This document shows, piece by piece, positions 1 through 6,946 of a stretch of 9,070 nt of DNA (positions are counted from its first letter, which is position 1; the number at the start of each line of letters is the position of its first letter). A program made the translations under genes and the position numbers. Where the stretch lies: the NCBI GenBank assembly GCA_030612905.1, contig JAUWNA010000057.1:1-9070 (forward strand). The letters run 5' to 3'. A model generated the notes under the pieces. It was given only the letters and a program-made list of their open reading frames with translations. It was not told the DNA's origin and did not search any database. The stretch comes from Promethearchaeota archaeon. GTDB taxonomy: Archaea > Asgardarchaeota > Lokiarchaeia > Sigyniarchaeales > SOKP01.

Positions 1-218
1 GAGCTTCCGGTCATCAGCAAAGCGCTCGCCAGCCCACAAAATTGGTCCCCGTCTACTTTATACTGCGGAAGCGCTGAAAATGCGATCTGGTACCCTTCTA
101 CGCTTACGAGAGCAATGGCTTCTATGTCTGCGTTTGAAGTAATAAAAGTAATTTGAGGGCTAATTTTTTCAATTTCTTCAGGTCCTATTCCTAAGTCGCT
201 TCCAAATTCGATAATACA
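1..218 (-). CDS. Roadblock/LC7-domain protein, 3'-truncated by window edge
   Basis: Reading the minus strand from 218 gives an uninterrupted frame to the window edge (about 72 codons). It contains SNADIEAIALVSVEGYQIAF, followed by SALPQYKVDGDQ and LASALLMTGS. This is the typical Roadblock/LC7 layout: helix, a strand with D-I-E-A-x-A-L-V-S, a turn at EGY, a second strand, then a helix rich in A-L-L. Such small domains act in cytosolic complexes that regulate small Ras-like GTPases and are numerous in Asgard archaea. The C-terminal part lies outside the window. The start is unresolved: a TGA lies immediately before codon 218-216 and no ATG, GTG or TTG is seen before the conserved part. An ATG at 224-222 is in frame but is followed directly by that TGA, and the ATG at 219-217 is in another frame. 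An ATT at 215-213, or a one-base error, would explain this. GC is about 53 percent over bases 1-120, by my count, far above the surroundings. Confidence 0.72.
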
Positions 219-463
219 TCACATTCCGGGGTAATTTTTTAATTTATTTGAATTTAAAGATTTTACAATATTTTTATTATAATTAATATAATGTTGATAC
301 TTTTTATTTTTTTATTTTTTGTTCCTCCTACTTTTAATAGAGTTACTATTTAAATCTTTTATCTCAAGAAAACAAAATCCTTAAAAAATAATTTCTATTG
401 CTAAAAGTTAAAATAGATCATTATTATTCTATATAAAAATAAATTCGAAAAAACAACGAAATT
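219..463. other. AT-rich divergent intergenic region
   Basis: This 245-base gap separates the leftward Roadblock gene from the rightward two-gene unit. No convincing ORF or RNA gene was seen. A TTTAAATT-like element on the minus strand (251-258) lies roughly 30-40 bases before the possible starts of the Roadblock gene and could be its TATA box, but in such AT-rich DNA this is weak. A clear TATA element for the rightward gene is listed separately. Minus-strand AGGAGGAAC near 323-331 looks like a ribosome binding site but has no start codon at a usable distance. Confidence 0.5.
430..439 (+). promoter_or_regulatory. Archaeal TATA box for the two-gene unit
   Basis: TATATAAAAA sits with its centre about 29 bases before the ATG at 464. 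Archaeal transcription usually starts about 25 bases downstream of the TATA centre, which would put the transcript start only a few bases before the ATG. The bases between (AAACAACGAAATT) contain no Shine-Dalgarno sequence, so the mRNA is probably leaderless or nearly so. Confidence 0.6.
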
Positions 464-2770
464 ATGATAACTACAAGAGAATCAATAAATTATCAATTTT
501 CTTTAATTTTTGGTTACTCTAGTCCAACAGATTTAATAGTTGGTGATGTAATTGGGCCGGGCAAGTTAACTAAAGAAAAGGTTAATGAACTAACGCAAGA
601 AGTAATTAAATATTTGCGCATGTATAACGCTATTCTAAGAGATTTTTCAGGTTCAGAAGTTTTTAGTATTGAATTTGAGTTGTATAATTTTGACGAAAAA
701 GATGCGATGGTTAATATTTATCCAAAAGCTATGTTATTAATTCCGGGTAAGTTTAAAGACTGTGAAAGTTTATTACTTGCTTTAAAACCAGAGACGGGAT
801 ATTTAAATCCTCATAAATCAAGGAAATCTGTTAACCACATTAGTAGACTATTTTTTGAAGTGGAAGAGTTTACGAGTCGTCCCGAATTAGGAACTAATGA
901 TAAAACTCAAGTCCTTAAAAAATTTGCGACGCGTTTTAGCAAAAAACTTTATGGAGAGTTAATTGAAGATAAATGGAATAAAAAATTAATTGGTTTAAGC
1001 GTTTCTCTTCCAACCGAGAAAGAAATGTTAAACACTTATGCTGCGATAAAATCTGATACCAAATTTCTATGGAATAAAAGACCTATTGAAATGGTGTTTT
1101 CAAATCATAAATATGAGCGCTTAAAATCTCCGTTTACGGGCAAATCGATAACTGATCATCTTAAATACACAATATCTGAGCCTAGTGCTAATTTTATAAT
1201 AGAAAAAACCTTAAACTTAGGGACTAATCTCCTTAAATTAGCAAATACGGGGACTATAGATGAGATACAAGATAAGTTAGTCTCTTTTTTTATCGTAAAA
1301 ATTAAAGAAAAACTTGAAAATGTTAAAGAAATACATTCTGGAGATTGGGTAATTTCTAATATTGAGGGCATAATAAAAGAATTGGAGTTAAATGTTGACG
1401 ATTTTTTAAAATATTCCAAAAAATTTCTAACTACGGGGGAAAGTGGAGATTTATTCGAACTTTTGGATAAATATAACAAATATATTATTGGTATTGCAGG
1501 AGAGAGCCTCAATTTTTTTAAAGAACTTTGTCAATTTGCAACTGAATCTATTAAATTATCAATTAGTAGTGGAGAAAGACTTAGAGCTATAGAATTAAGC
1601 TCTGTAATCAATTATTTTGCTGAAGTTATTAAGAATAGTTTTATGTTAATAATAGAGTCGCTTCCTCAATATCTTTCGAGACGTAGACTAAAAACCTTGA
1701 CTTATTATTTTATTGGTAATTTAAACGAAAAATTCGATAAAGAACAGAAACCTTCGAAAATTTTAGGTCAAAATATATTAACTAAGTTTGAACAATATTT
1801 AATAAGCCAAATAGAAATAAGTCCAAGCGTATTATCAAAAGTAAATAAATTCAATGAAGATTCTTTAACAAGAGAATTTAAAAAAATAGTAAATGGGAAT
1901 ATCAAATCGTTCTTTGAAGAGATTAAGTTAAATCTAAGTGATTTAATTGCCTTTGCAGAAATTCAAATGGAAAAAGACTCGAACATAATAAAATCACATA
2001 TAATTAAGTTTGAGCGATATTCTAACGAACTAAAATATTTATTGAATTATATTCTAAGATACTCTACTATAAATCGGTTTTTAAAAGAAGAACCAGATGT
2101 TGAAATAACAGACCCAGTAACTTTTACGAATAGATTTCATCGATTCTTAGAAAAAAGAGTTGGTGGGATTGATTTAGCCTGGAAAACTCATGTATTAGAA
2201 TGGATAAAAGATTATGCTAAGAAATTCTTTAAAATAGAAGAAAAAAGAAATTGGTCTTTAGATGAGACTGTATTTGATTTTATAAGATATCTTGAAGAAA
2301 GGGAATCTAAAGAGCAAGAACCAGAAAGCTTCCTCAAGTTGTTAGATAAATATATCTTAACCGTCTCAGATGAGAGGGAGAAAGAACATTTAATAGATTT
2401 TTATAAACATTATGAGTTTTGTATTGATATAAAGACAGAATTTCCAAAATACATTCAAAATAATGTTGAAAAGGAAATTAATTTATTAAACATTAATCGA
2501 GAAAAAATAATTCCCGTTAAATATCTCAACATTGATGGGGCAGAGTCGTTCTATAATTACATAAAAGAGAGAAAACTGAAGTATTTTTCTAAATTAATAC
2601 CAAGACCTGTATCCTTGATTTTAAAGCATGAATTAACAAATGAAGAGAAAGAATTGTTTAATGCTGATTTATATCACACTTTTAATTTTAAATATTGGCA
2701 TAAAAAAGCCAAATATGATATCGCAGATAATTTTAAGGAAGTATATCGAGAATGGATAAAAAATTTATAA
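464..2770 (+). CDS. Unrecognised 768-residue protein, first gene of an overlapping pair
   Basis: I do not recognise a family. No signal peptide or membrane segment is visible, so it is probably cytosolic. Residues 1-135 look mixed alpha/beta, with alternating hydrophobic stretches such as YQFSLIFGY (10-18) and VFSIEFELY (66-74), and a Gly/Pro turn VIGPGKL (29-35). From about residue 230 to the end the protein is dominated by charged amphipathic helices rich in Lys, Glu, Ile and Leu, suggesting an elongated helical scaffold. It has only three Cys (100, 356, 653), which are not clustered, and I see no Walker A, no HExxH and no nuclease motif. The ATG at 464 is chosen because a TATA box lies at the right distance. 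Its last 19 bases overlap the start of the next gene, so the two are almost certainly cotranscribed and probably work together. Codon use is like that of the surrounding AT-rich genes. Real gene status is firm; function is unknown. Confidence 0.85.
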   Translation: MITTRESINYQFSLIFGYSSPTDLIVGDVIGPGKLTKEKVNELTQEVIKYLRMYNAILRDFSGSEVFSIEFELYNFDEKDAMVNIYPKAMLLIPGKFKDCESLLLALKPETGYLNPHKSRKSVNHISRLFFEVEEFTSRPELGTNDKTQVLKKFATRFSKKLYGELIEDKWNKKLIGLSVSLPTEKEMLNTYAAIKSDTKFLWNKRPIEMVFSNHKYERLKSPFTGKSITDHLKYTISEPSANFIIEKTLNLGTNLLKLANTGTIDEIQDKLVSFFIVKIKEKLENVKEIHSGDWVISNIEGIIKELELNVDDFLKYSKKFLTTGESGDLFELLDKYNKYIIGIAGESLNFFKELCQFATESIKLSISSGERLRAIELSSVINYFAEVIKNSFMLIIESLPQYLSRRRLKTLTYYFIGNLNEKFDKEQKPSKILGQNILTKFEQYLISQIEISPSVLSKVNKFNEDSLTREFKKIVNGNIKSFFEEIKLNLSDLIAFAEIQMEKDSNIIKSHIIKFERYSNELKYLLNYILRYSTINRFLKEEPDVEITDPVTFTNRFHRFLEKRVGGIDLAWKTHVLEWIKDYAKKFFKIEEKRNWSLDETVFDFIRYLEERESKEQEPESFLKLLDKYILTVSDEREKEHLIDFYKHYEFCIDIKTEFPKYIQNNVEKEINLLNINREKIIPVKYLNIDGAESFYNYIKERKLKYFSKLIPRPVSLILKHELTNEEKELFNADLYHTFNFKYWHKKAKYDIADNFKEVYREWIKNL

Positions 2771-5163
2771 TAAGTGGAGTAAAGCGAAAAACAACTGCTG
2801 TAGAAAGCACTTATAGATTTTTTCAGACGATTGATCTGATAATTTCGCACTTGAAGCGAGAGGCCGATAAGAAGATAATTTTTGCTTTGATTCATACGGC
2901 CCCTACATTGCGCTCACTGCTAATTGCAACGGCGGTTGTACATTTATACCATTATATGGGTATCAAAGTGCAAGAATCGTTGGAGTTAAACAAATTTACT
3001 TTCGATTCAACTAAAGAACTAGAATTAAAAGAAAAAAAAATTTTGATAGAGGAAGTTGATTCTTTTTTAAAAACATCATTTGAATTGGAAGGAGGCATAT
3101 TTAACAACATAATCGATTTGGAAAATTTGTTTTTGACGCTATTAATTGAAGAAAGAACAGGTAATCTTCAACAAACTCAGAGAGTGAAAAAGATAAACGA
3201 TATTGAAACCCAAATTGAAAGCAAACTGTTAAATATTATCTCTAAATTCCCATCCTTTTATTTTTATGATTTTATTGGAGATTTAATTGGGCTTAGTGAT
3301 ATTATAAAAAGAGAAATCTTAGAGGAAGGCGCGGGACTTAAAAGTACGTCGATTGAGATGGAAAAAAAATTAGAAAGAGAGGATAAAGAGGATAAATATA
3401 TTGAAGTATCCACTTTGAATCACTTAATCGAAAGAATGCAAAAGCAATTTGAGTTCAAATCATATAAGGAGTTACAAGTTCAGACAATGCCTATAAGAAT
3501 GATTAAAAAAAGAATATTAGAACATGAATTTAATAAGTTCCCAATTTCAGTTCCAGGATTAAGATCTTACTTAGAAGGAAATAATTTAAAAAAAAGAATA
3601 ATAAAGTCTATTGAGAGTGCTTTCAAAGAAAATATAAATTACGAACAATTTGAGGAGAAAATTCTATCAGAATTAAAATCTGAATTAATAAAGCAATTTA
3701 AGACAAATCCAAATGATTTTATTTATTTTCTTCAAAGTTTATATGAATCTAGTTTTGAAGATATTATTTTTTTAATTAACAAAAGAGGAATTAAGGACAC
3801 TTTACATTTAATTAATGTCGATTATGAGTTAGTTGAAAATGTAAAGAAAAATATGATTAGATATAACATTAAAGAGCAAGATTTAATTGCTTTAAACGAT
3901 AAAAAGAAAAATTTAATTAATTTAACAAAAAAAACATTGTGTAATCTTAAATTTCCCTTTCTTGAAAACATAATTGCAAAATTAGGGAATTTTACAGAAT
4001 TTAACCTGTTAAAAATTCTTTATAGAAATGATGTTGAACTTGAAGAATTATGGAAAATTTTAGAGAATAGATTGGGTTTTTCAATTAATGATTTAAGAGA
4101 ATTCGTAAGGAAAAAGCAAATTATCGACAAAATTTTCTTCCAAGATTTAGGTTTGAGCAATTATTCCCAAATAATTCTTCTTAATGATTTTGATAAGATT
4201 TTGAATGATTTGGTGAAAGATCTATTTTACTTTATTTTATCTAAAATTTTAAGACAACTAAGTCGGATCATTGAATTATATGGCATAATTTCAAACGATA
4301 AAGCACTATTTATTTCAGCGCTAAAACGAGCAGGGAAAACTATAGATATTGAAGATTGGGCTCAAATAAAATTAGAAGAATTAAGCATCGAACGTTTGAT
4401 AAAAAGACAGAATGAATTAGTTGTTGTTTTTAACGCTAATAATCAAGTTTTTCTTGTAAATGGTTTTATATTATCACGTTTAACTAATACATCATTAGAG
4501 GAAAGCATTTTTGAATTGAAAAATGAAGATAGTTATATCTACAAAGAAATCTTACCTTTAAAATTAAAAGCTGATTTAATATCCCCCATTTCATATTGTA
4601 TCGCCTATGATTTAATTAAAAGATTTGAAAGTTTTAAAGAAGTAGAGAAAGAAAAAGTTTTTATTGCCACAGAAGCTGAAAAGAAAATAGAGAAAGATAA
4701 GAAAATAGAAATTCGTAAAATACAAAAAGAGAACACTCTTAATTGGATTGAACGGAAAATAACTTCTACTTTAATGGGCATAAATCGTCCTGGTTTGAAC
4801 CCCCGTCAATTCTATTGGCAAAAAAAAGATACTAAAATCGCAACTGAACAGATTATAATACATAGCAGATTAGAAGGCGGTTGCTTTAATAGGTTTTGTG
4901 AATTTTATCATTTTGCTGTAGAAAAAATTAATTCTCACATGGTAAATATGAATTTACCTAATTATGACAGAATTATATCTGATATCTCTGCTATTATTGA
5001 TAGAATTTTATCTGAAAGATTGGGTCATGCTCCAAATTCTGTTGAAATTGATCAAATGCTTGATGGAGAGAGATACGAAATAGCTAAAGAAATTGCAAAA
5101 AAGATTGGAGTGCTTTTAGACGACGCAGTTTATTTAAAATTCAAGAAAAAACCGAAGAAATAA
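2752..5163 (+). CDS. Unrecognised 803-residue protein, second gene of the pair
   Basis: I do not recognise a family. The ATG lies inside the 3' end of the preceding gene (19-base overlap), with a weak purine stretch AAGGAAG at 2735-2741 upstream, so translation is probably coupled to the first gene. Residues 42-71 form a hydrophobic stretch (IIFALIHTAPTLRSLLIATA and onward) containing His and Arg; it reads as a buried helix rather than a clear membrane span. Residues 80-550 are mostly Lys/Glu-rich helices, with a likely coiled stretch at 200-260. Residues 555-577 look like a beta hairpin (LVVVFNANNQVFLVNGF), and 625-665 is highly charged. The C-terminal part has C711-x4-C716-x3-H720, a possible metal site, then a helical segment around ERLGHAPNSVEIDQML (755-770) recalling a helix-turn-helix. 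The tail is basic (KFKKKPKK). It may be the partner of the upstream protein; role unknown. Confidence 0.85.
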   Translation: MDKKFIISGVKRKTTAVESTYRFFQTIDLIISHLKREADKKIIFALIHTAPTLRSLLIATAVVHLYHYMGIKVQESLELNKFTFDSTKELELKEKKILIEEVDSFLKTSFELEGGIFNNIIDLENLFLTLLIEERTGNLQQTQRVKKINDIETQIESKLLNIISKFPSFYFYDFIGDLIGLSDIIKREILEEGAGLKSTSIEMEKKLEREDKEDKYIEVSTLNHLIERMQKQFEFKSYKELQVQTMPIRMIKKRILEHEFNKFPISVPGLRSYLEGNNLKKRIIKSIESAFKENINYEQFEEKILSELKSELIKQFKTNPNDFIYFLQSLYESSFEDIIFLINKRGIKDTLHLINVDYELVENVKKNMIRYNIKEQDLIALNDKKKNLINLTKKTLCNLKFPFLENIIAKLGNFTEFNLLKILYRNDVELEELWKILENRLGFSINDLREFVRKKQIIDKIFFQDLGLSNYSQIILLNDFDKILNDLVKDLFYFILSKILRQLSRIIELYGIISNDKALFISALKRAGKTIDIEDWAQIKLEELSIERLIKRQNELVVVFNANNQVFLVNGFILSRLTNTSLEESIFELKNEDSYIYKEILPLKLKADLISPISYCIAYDLIKRFESFKEVEKEKVFIATEAEKKIEKDKKIEIRKIQKENTLNWIERKITSTLMGINRPGLNPRQFYWQKKDTKIATEQIIIHSRLEGGCFNRFCEFYHFAVEKINSHMVNMNLPNYDRIISDISAIIDRILSERLGHAPNSVEIDQMLDGERYEIAKEIAKKIGVLLDDAVYLKFKKKPKK

Positions 5164-5214
5164 TTAAAAACTTCAAAATAAAATAACAAAAATATTAAAA
5201 TCATTATAATTTAG

Positions 5215-5224
5215 TTTATATAAT
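5215..5224 (+). promoter_or_regulatory. TATA box for the small membrane protein gene
   Basis: TTTATATAAT is centred about 37 bases before the ATG at 5257. Transcription starting about 25 bases downstream of it would leave a leader of roughly 12 bases. This gives the membrane protein its own promoter, separate from the large pair that ends 93 bases upstream. An ATG at 5246 is out of frame and soon closes. Confidence 0.5.
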
Positions 5225-5256
5225 TTAAAACACCATTAAACGCGTATGATTAAACC

Positions 5257-5523
5257 ATGTCGTGGGTTAAAAAAGAATTGGGCTATATAAAAGATTCATT
5301 TTCTCAAATAATTAAAGGGTTTATTCTTTTTGTTTGCGCAACTTCTGGTTTAGGATGTGCTTTATTATTAAGACATCTAGGATATAACGGGACAATAATT
5401 GCGTTTACTGGAATAGTTATAGAAGCAATTGGCTTATTTTTAAGCTACTTATTTTTCCAAAAGCATTTTACGGCAGAAAAGGAAGAGGAAACAACTCAAA
5501 AAGGGAAGAAATCATTTAAGTAA
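5257..5523 (+). CDS. Small two-helix membrane protein (88 residues)
   Basis: The protein has a short basic N-terminus, a first hydrophobic segment at about residues 18-40 (IIKGFILFVCATSGLGCALL), a short loop LRHLGYNG, and a second segment at about 45-67 (TIIAFTGIVIEAIGLFLSYL), followed by a charged Lys/Glu tail. The pattern is a helical hairpin with both ends on the same side. The basic N-terminus and strongly charged C-terminus suggest the cytoplasm. Two small-residue motifs (SGLG and GIVIEAIG) could pack the helices together. I cannot assign a family. The gene follows the large pair by 93 bases but has its own TATA-like box. Its stop codon lies 7 bases from the stop codon of the convergent nuclease gene, so the two transcripts probably overlap at their 3' ends. 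Confidence 0.7.
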   Translation: MSWVKKELGYIKDSFSQIIKGFILFVCATSGLGCALLLRHLGYNGTIIAFTGIVIEAIGLFLSYLFFQKHFTAEKEEETTQKGKKSFK

Positions 5524-5530
5524 ATTAGAA

Positions 5531-6265
5531 TTATTTTACAAAGTCTTCCCATTTCCTTTTATCAATTCGATGAGAAATCAAATAATCCTTTACTTCTGTT
5601 AACAAAATTACAGGATCATATTCCCAAGCTTCCGTTTTATTGAAAGAAATGCATTTAATTTGTTGTAATTCAAATTTTGATTTTATTAAAAGGCCATAAG
5701 TAGCAACTTGTGGTAATGAATTCATAAAGTTTCCTTCTGGTTTATAATCAATCACTTTTACTATATTGGCTTCAATTTGAATAAGATCTATGTGTCCTGT
5801 AATGTAGTTATTGTTAACCTCTTTCCAGATTGGAACTTCAATTGCAACTGAATTCTTATCTTTGATTAAAATGTTCTTTAAAACAGGATCGTGACCGGGG
5901 ACTTTTCCAATTTTATTGATTTTAAAACTTTCAAATACATTTTGCGTGTAATTTGGTAATTTAGAATCTGAACCGAGGTATTGTATTTTTCCTTCTCGAA
6001 TTAATTTTTTACTGAAACTTGCGATAAAAGCCGGTTTTAACCCTCTCATTTTAAATTGTGAGACACGAGAAAGTCCTTGTAAATTGAACAAGTCATTGGG
6101 GATTTCTCCTTTGTATATTCTCTTAAAATAAGAACCTAACTTAATGAATTCTTCTCGATTAGGGTTTTTTTGCAAAACCTTTTCTTTATGATGAGTAATA
6201 TTCCAATTAAAAGCATACGGAATGTTCTGATGTACATAAACCTTTTTCTTAAGCAAATGTATCAC
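5531..6265 (-). CDS. PD-(D/E)XK superfamily nuclease, RecB/Cas4-like, stand-alone
   Basis: The C-terminal half carries the ordered motifs of this fold: E143 in AIEVPIW, then G157-H-I-D160, then D173-Y-K175 in VIDYKPEG, then Q186-x3-Y190 in QVATYGLLI. This matches metal-dependent DNA nucleases of the RecB/Cas4-like group, where GxxD and D/E-x-K bind the catalytic metal and QxxxY supports the active site. The N-terminal 120 residues are less clear; H25-H26 could be the early His of the family. Only one Cys (205) is present, so the four-Cys iron-sulphur cluster of Cas4 is absent. At 244 residues it is a single-domain enzyme without a helicase. The start is GTG at 6265: an in-frame TAA lies two codons upstream (6269-6271), so no longer form is possible. 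No CRISPR array or cas gene is nearby, so a repair or processing role is more likely. Substrate unknown. Confidence 0.8.
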   Translation of the reverse strand: MIHLLKKKVYVHQNIPYAFNWNITHHKEKVLQKNPNREEFIKLGSYFKRIYKGEIPNDLFNLQGLSRVSQFKMRGLKPAFIASFSKKLIREGKIQYLGSDSKLPNYTQNVFESFKINKIGKVPGHDPVLKNILIKDKNSVAIEVPIWKEVNNNYITGHIDLIQIEANIVKVIDYKPEGNFMNSLPQVATYGLLIKSKFELQQIKCISFNKTEAWEYDPVILLTEVKDYLISHRIDKRKWEDFVK

Positions 6266-6281
6266 ACATTAATATAGAATC

Positions 6282-6291
6282 GTATTTTTAG
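6282..6291 (-). promoter_or_regulatory. Possible TATA box for the nuclease gene
   Basis: On the minus strand CTAAAAATAC is centred about 22 bases before the GTG start. It would give a leaderless transcript, in keeping with the lack of a Shine-Dalgarno sequence before the GTG. The spacing is slightly short and the match imperfect. Confidence 0.3.
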
Positions 6292-6500
6292 CGGAATTGC
6301 AAATTGTATTAACATTTAATATTAATAGTATTCCAAATTTAAAAGAAATTTATATTAACAAATTATTAATTTATTGTTTCCGAGTAAGATATTTTCAGTT
6401 ACGAGTCAATTGCTATTAATCTTGTTTAGATTTTTATGAATTTGAAAATAAAGCCTAAATATTTATTAAAATGTCTCTAAACAAAAAATTTAAAGACGAT

Positions 6501-6510
6501 TTTATATTTA
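6501..6510 (+). promoter_or_regulatory. TATA box of the tRNA-Arg gene
   Basis: TTTATATTTA is centred about 27 bases before the first base of the mature tRNA. This is the distance expected when an archaeal tRNA transcript begins at or very near the mature 5' end. Confidence 0.5.
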
Positions 6511-6532
6511 TTATTATAAGTAAAATTGAATA

Positions 6533-6607
6533 GGACCTGTAGCCAAGCCTGGATATGGCGTCGGACTTCTAATCCGAAGATCGCAGGTTCGACTCCTGCC
6601 AGGTCCA
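6533..6607 (+). tRNA. tRNA-Arg, anticodon TCT
   Basis: All four arms pair. The acceptor GGACCTG (6533-6539) pairs with CAGGTCC (6600-6606). The D stem GCCA (6542-6545) pairs with TGGC (6556-6559), with GG at 6551-6552 in the loop. The anticodon stem TCGGA (6561-6565) pairs with TCCGA (6573-6577), and the T stem GCAGG pairs with CCTGC around loop TTCGACT. The anticodon 6568-6570 is TCT, reading AGA and AGG as arginine. The discriminator base is A6607 and no CCA is encoded. There is no intron. Box A (TAGCCAAGCCTGG) and box B (GGTTCGACTCC) sequences match the consensus. The base after the anticodon is A, preceded by U36, so this tRNA is a likely t6A37 substrate and not a target of the Trm5 encoded further right. 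AGA is a favoured Arg codon in AT-rich genomes. Confidence 0.96.
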
Positions 6608-6621
6608 CTTCATTATTTCAA

Positions 6622-6640
6622 AGAGTTAACTCTAGTTTTT
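6622..6640 (+). terminator. Probable terminator of the tRNA-Arg transcript
   Basis: AGAGTTAACTCT (6622-6633) is a perfect palindrome beginning 15 bases after the tRNA, followed by AG and five T (6636-6640). Archaeal termination relies mainly on T tracts, so the T run alone may be sufficient; the palindrome could form a small 4-base-pair hairpin or act as a protein-binding site. Confidence 0.4.
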
Positions 6641-6777
6641 ATATTTAAAAACATCATTAATTCTATTACTATATTGTGAATCTTGTTTCTATTATTCTCT
6701 TTTTGATTACGTTCTATGATGTAAAGAATGAAGGAATTTTTAATTTAAAAAAAAAAAAAATATATGGTATTCTTAAA

Positions 6778-6801
6778 AAGAGTGTCAATTTAAACACTCT
6801 T
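6778..6801. repeat. Inverted repeat, 8-base arms, 8-base spacer
   Basis: AAGAGTGT (6778-6785) and ACACTCTT (6794-6801) are exact reverse complements separated by CAATTTAA. It could be an RNA hairpin or an operator-like dyad. The left arm shares AAAGAGT (6777-6783) with the palindrome just after the tRNA (6620-6626). No obvious gene is controlled by it. Confidence 0.5.
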
Positions 6802-6946
6802 ATAATAAACACCAATTTAGGGATTAGTACCAGTATGACCAGGCATTTTTATCACTCCTTTCAAATATTGAAAATTAATGAATATATTTTTCTCTTTTAT
6901 ATGAATTCGTATACATTTTCCCGTTTTTTCTTCACTTATTAATTTG

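Noticed and set aside
219..224. ATG-TGA at the Roadblock start read as a recoded UGA (selenocysteine)
   Set aside because: A recoded second codon would be very unusual and no insertion element or family precedent is visible; an indel or unusual start codon is simpler.
323..331. Minus-strand AGGAGGAAC as a ribosome binding site for a gene in the left intergenic region
   Set aside because: No start codon lies within a usable distance and no open frame follows.
1156..1512. 118-codon minus-strand frame inside the first large gene
   Set aside because: It lies wholly within a strongly coding plus-strand gene and its composition is that of an antisense shadow.
2674..2895. 73-codon minus-strand frame across the junction of the two large genes
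   Set aside because: Antisense to both genes, no motif, no promoter.
5531..6265. Nuclease as Cas4 of a CRISPR system
   Set aside because: No repeat-spacer array or cas gene is present, and the four-Cys cluster of Cas4 is missing.
6471..6533. 20-codon plus-strand frame ending at the tRNA (MSLNKKFKDDF...)
   Set aside because: Too short, overlaps the tRNA promoter, low complexity.
6825..6865. Minus-strand AGGAGTGAT followed by ATG and nine codons (MPGHTGTNP)
   Set aside because: A good-looking ribosome binding site, but the frame closes after nine codons and no longer product can be rebuilt in other frames.
6676..6942. 88-codon open frame from GTG on the plus strand
   Set aside because: The product is Phe/Ile/Asn-rich low complexity, crosses a 14-A run and the inverted repeat, has no ribosome binding site or recognisable motif, and looks like AT-rich non-coding sequence.
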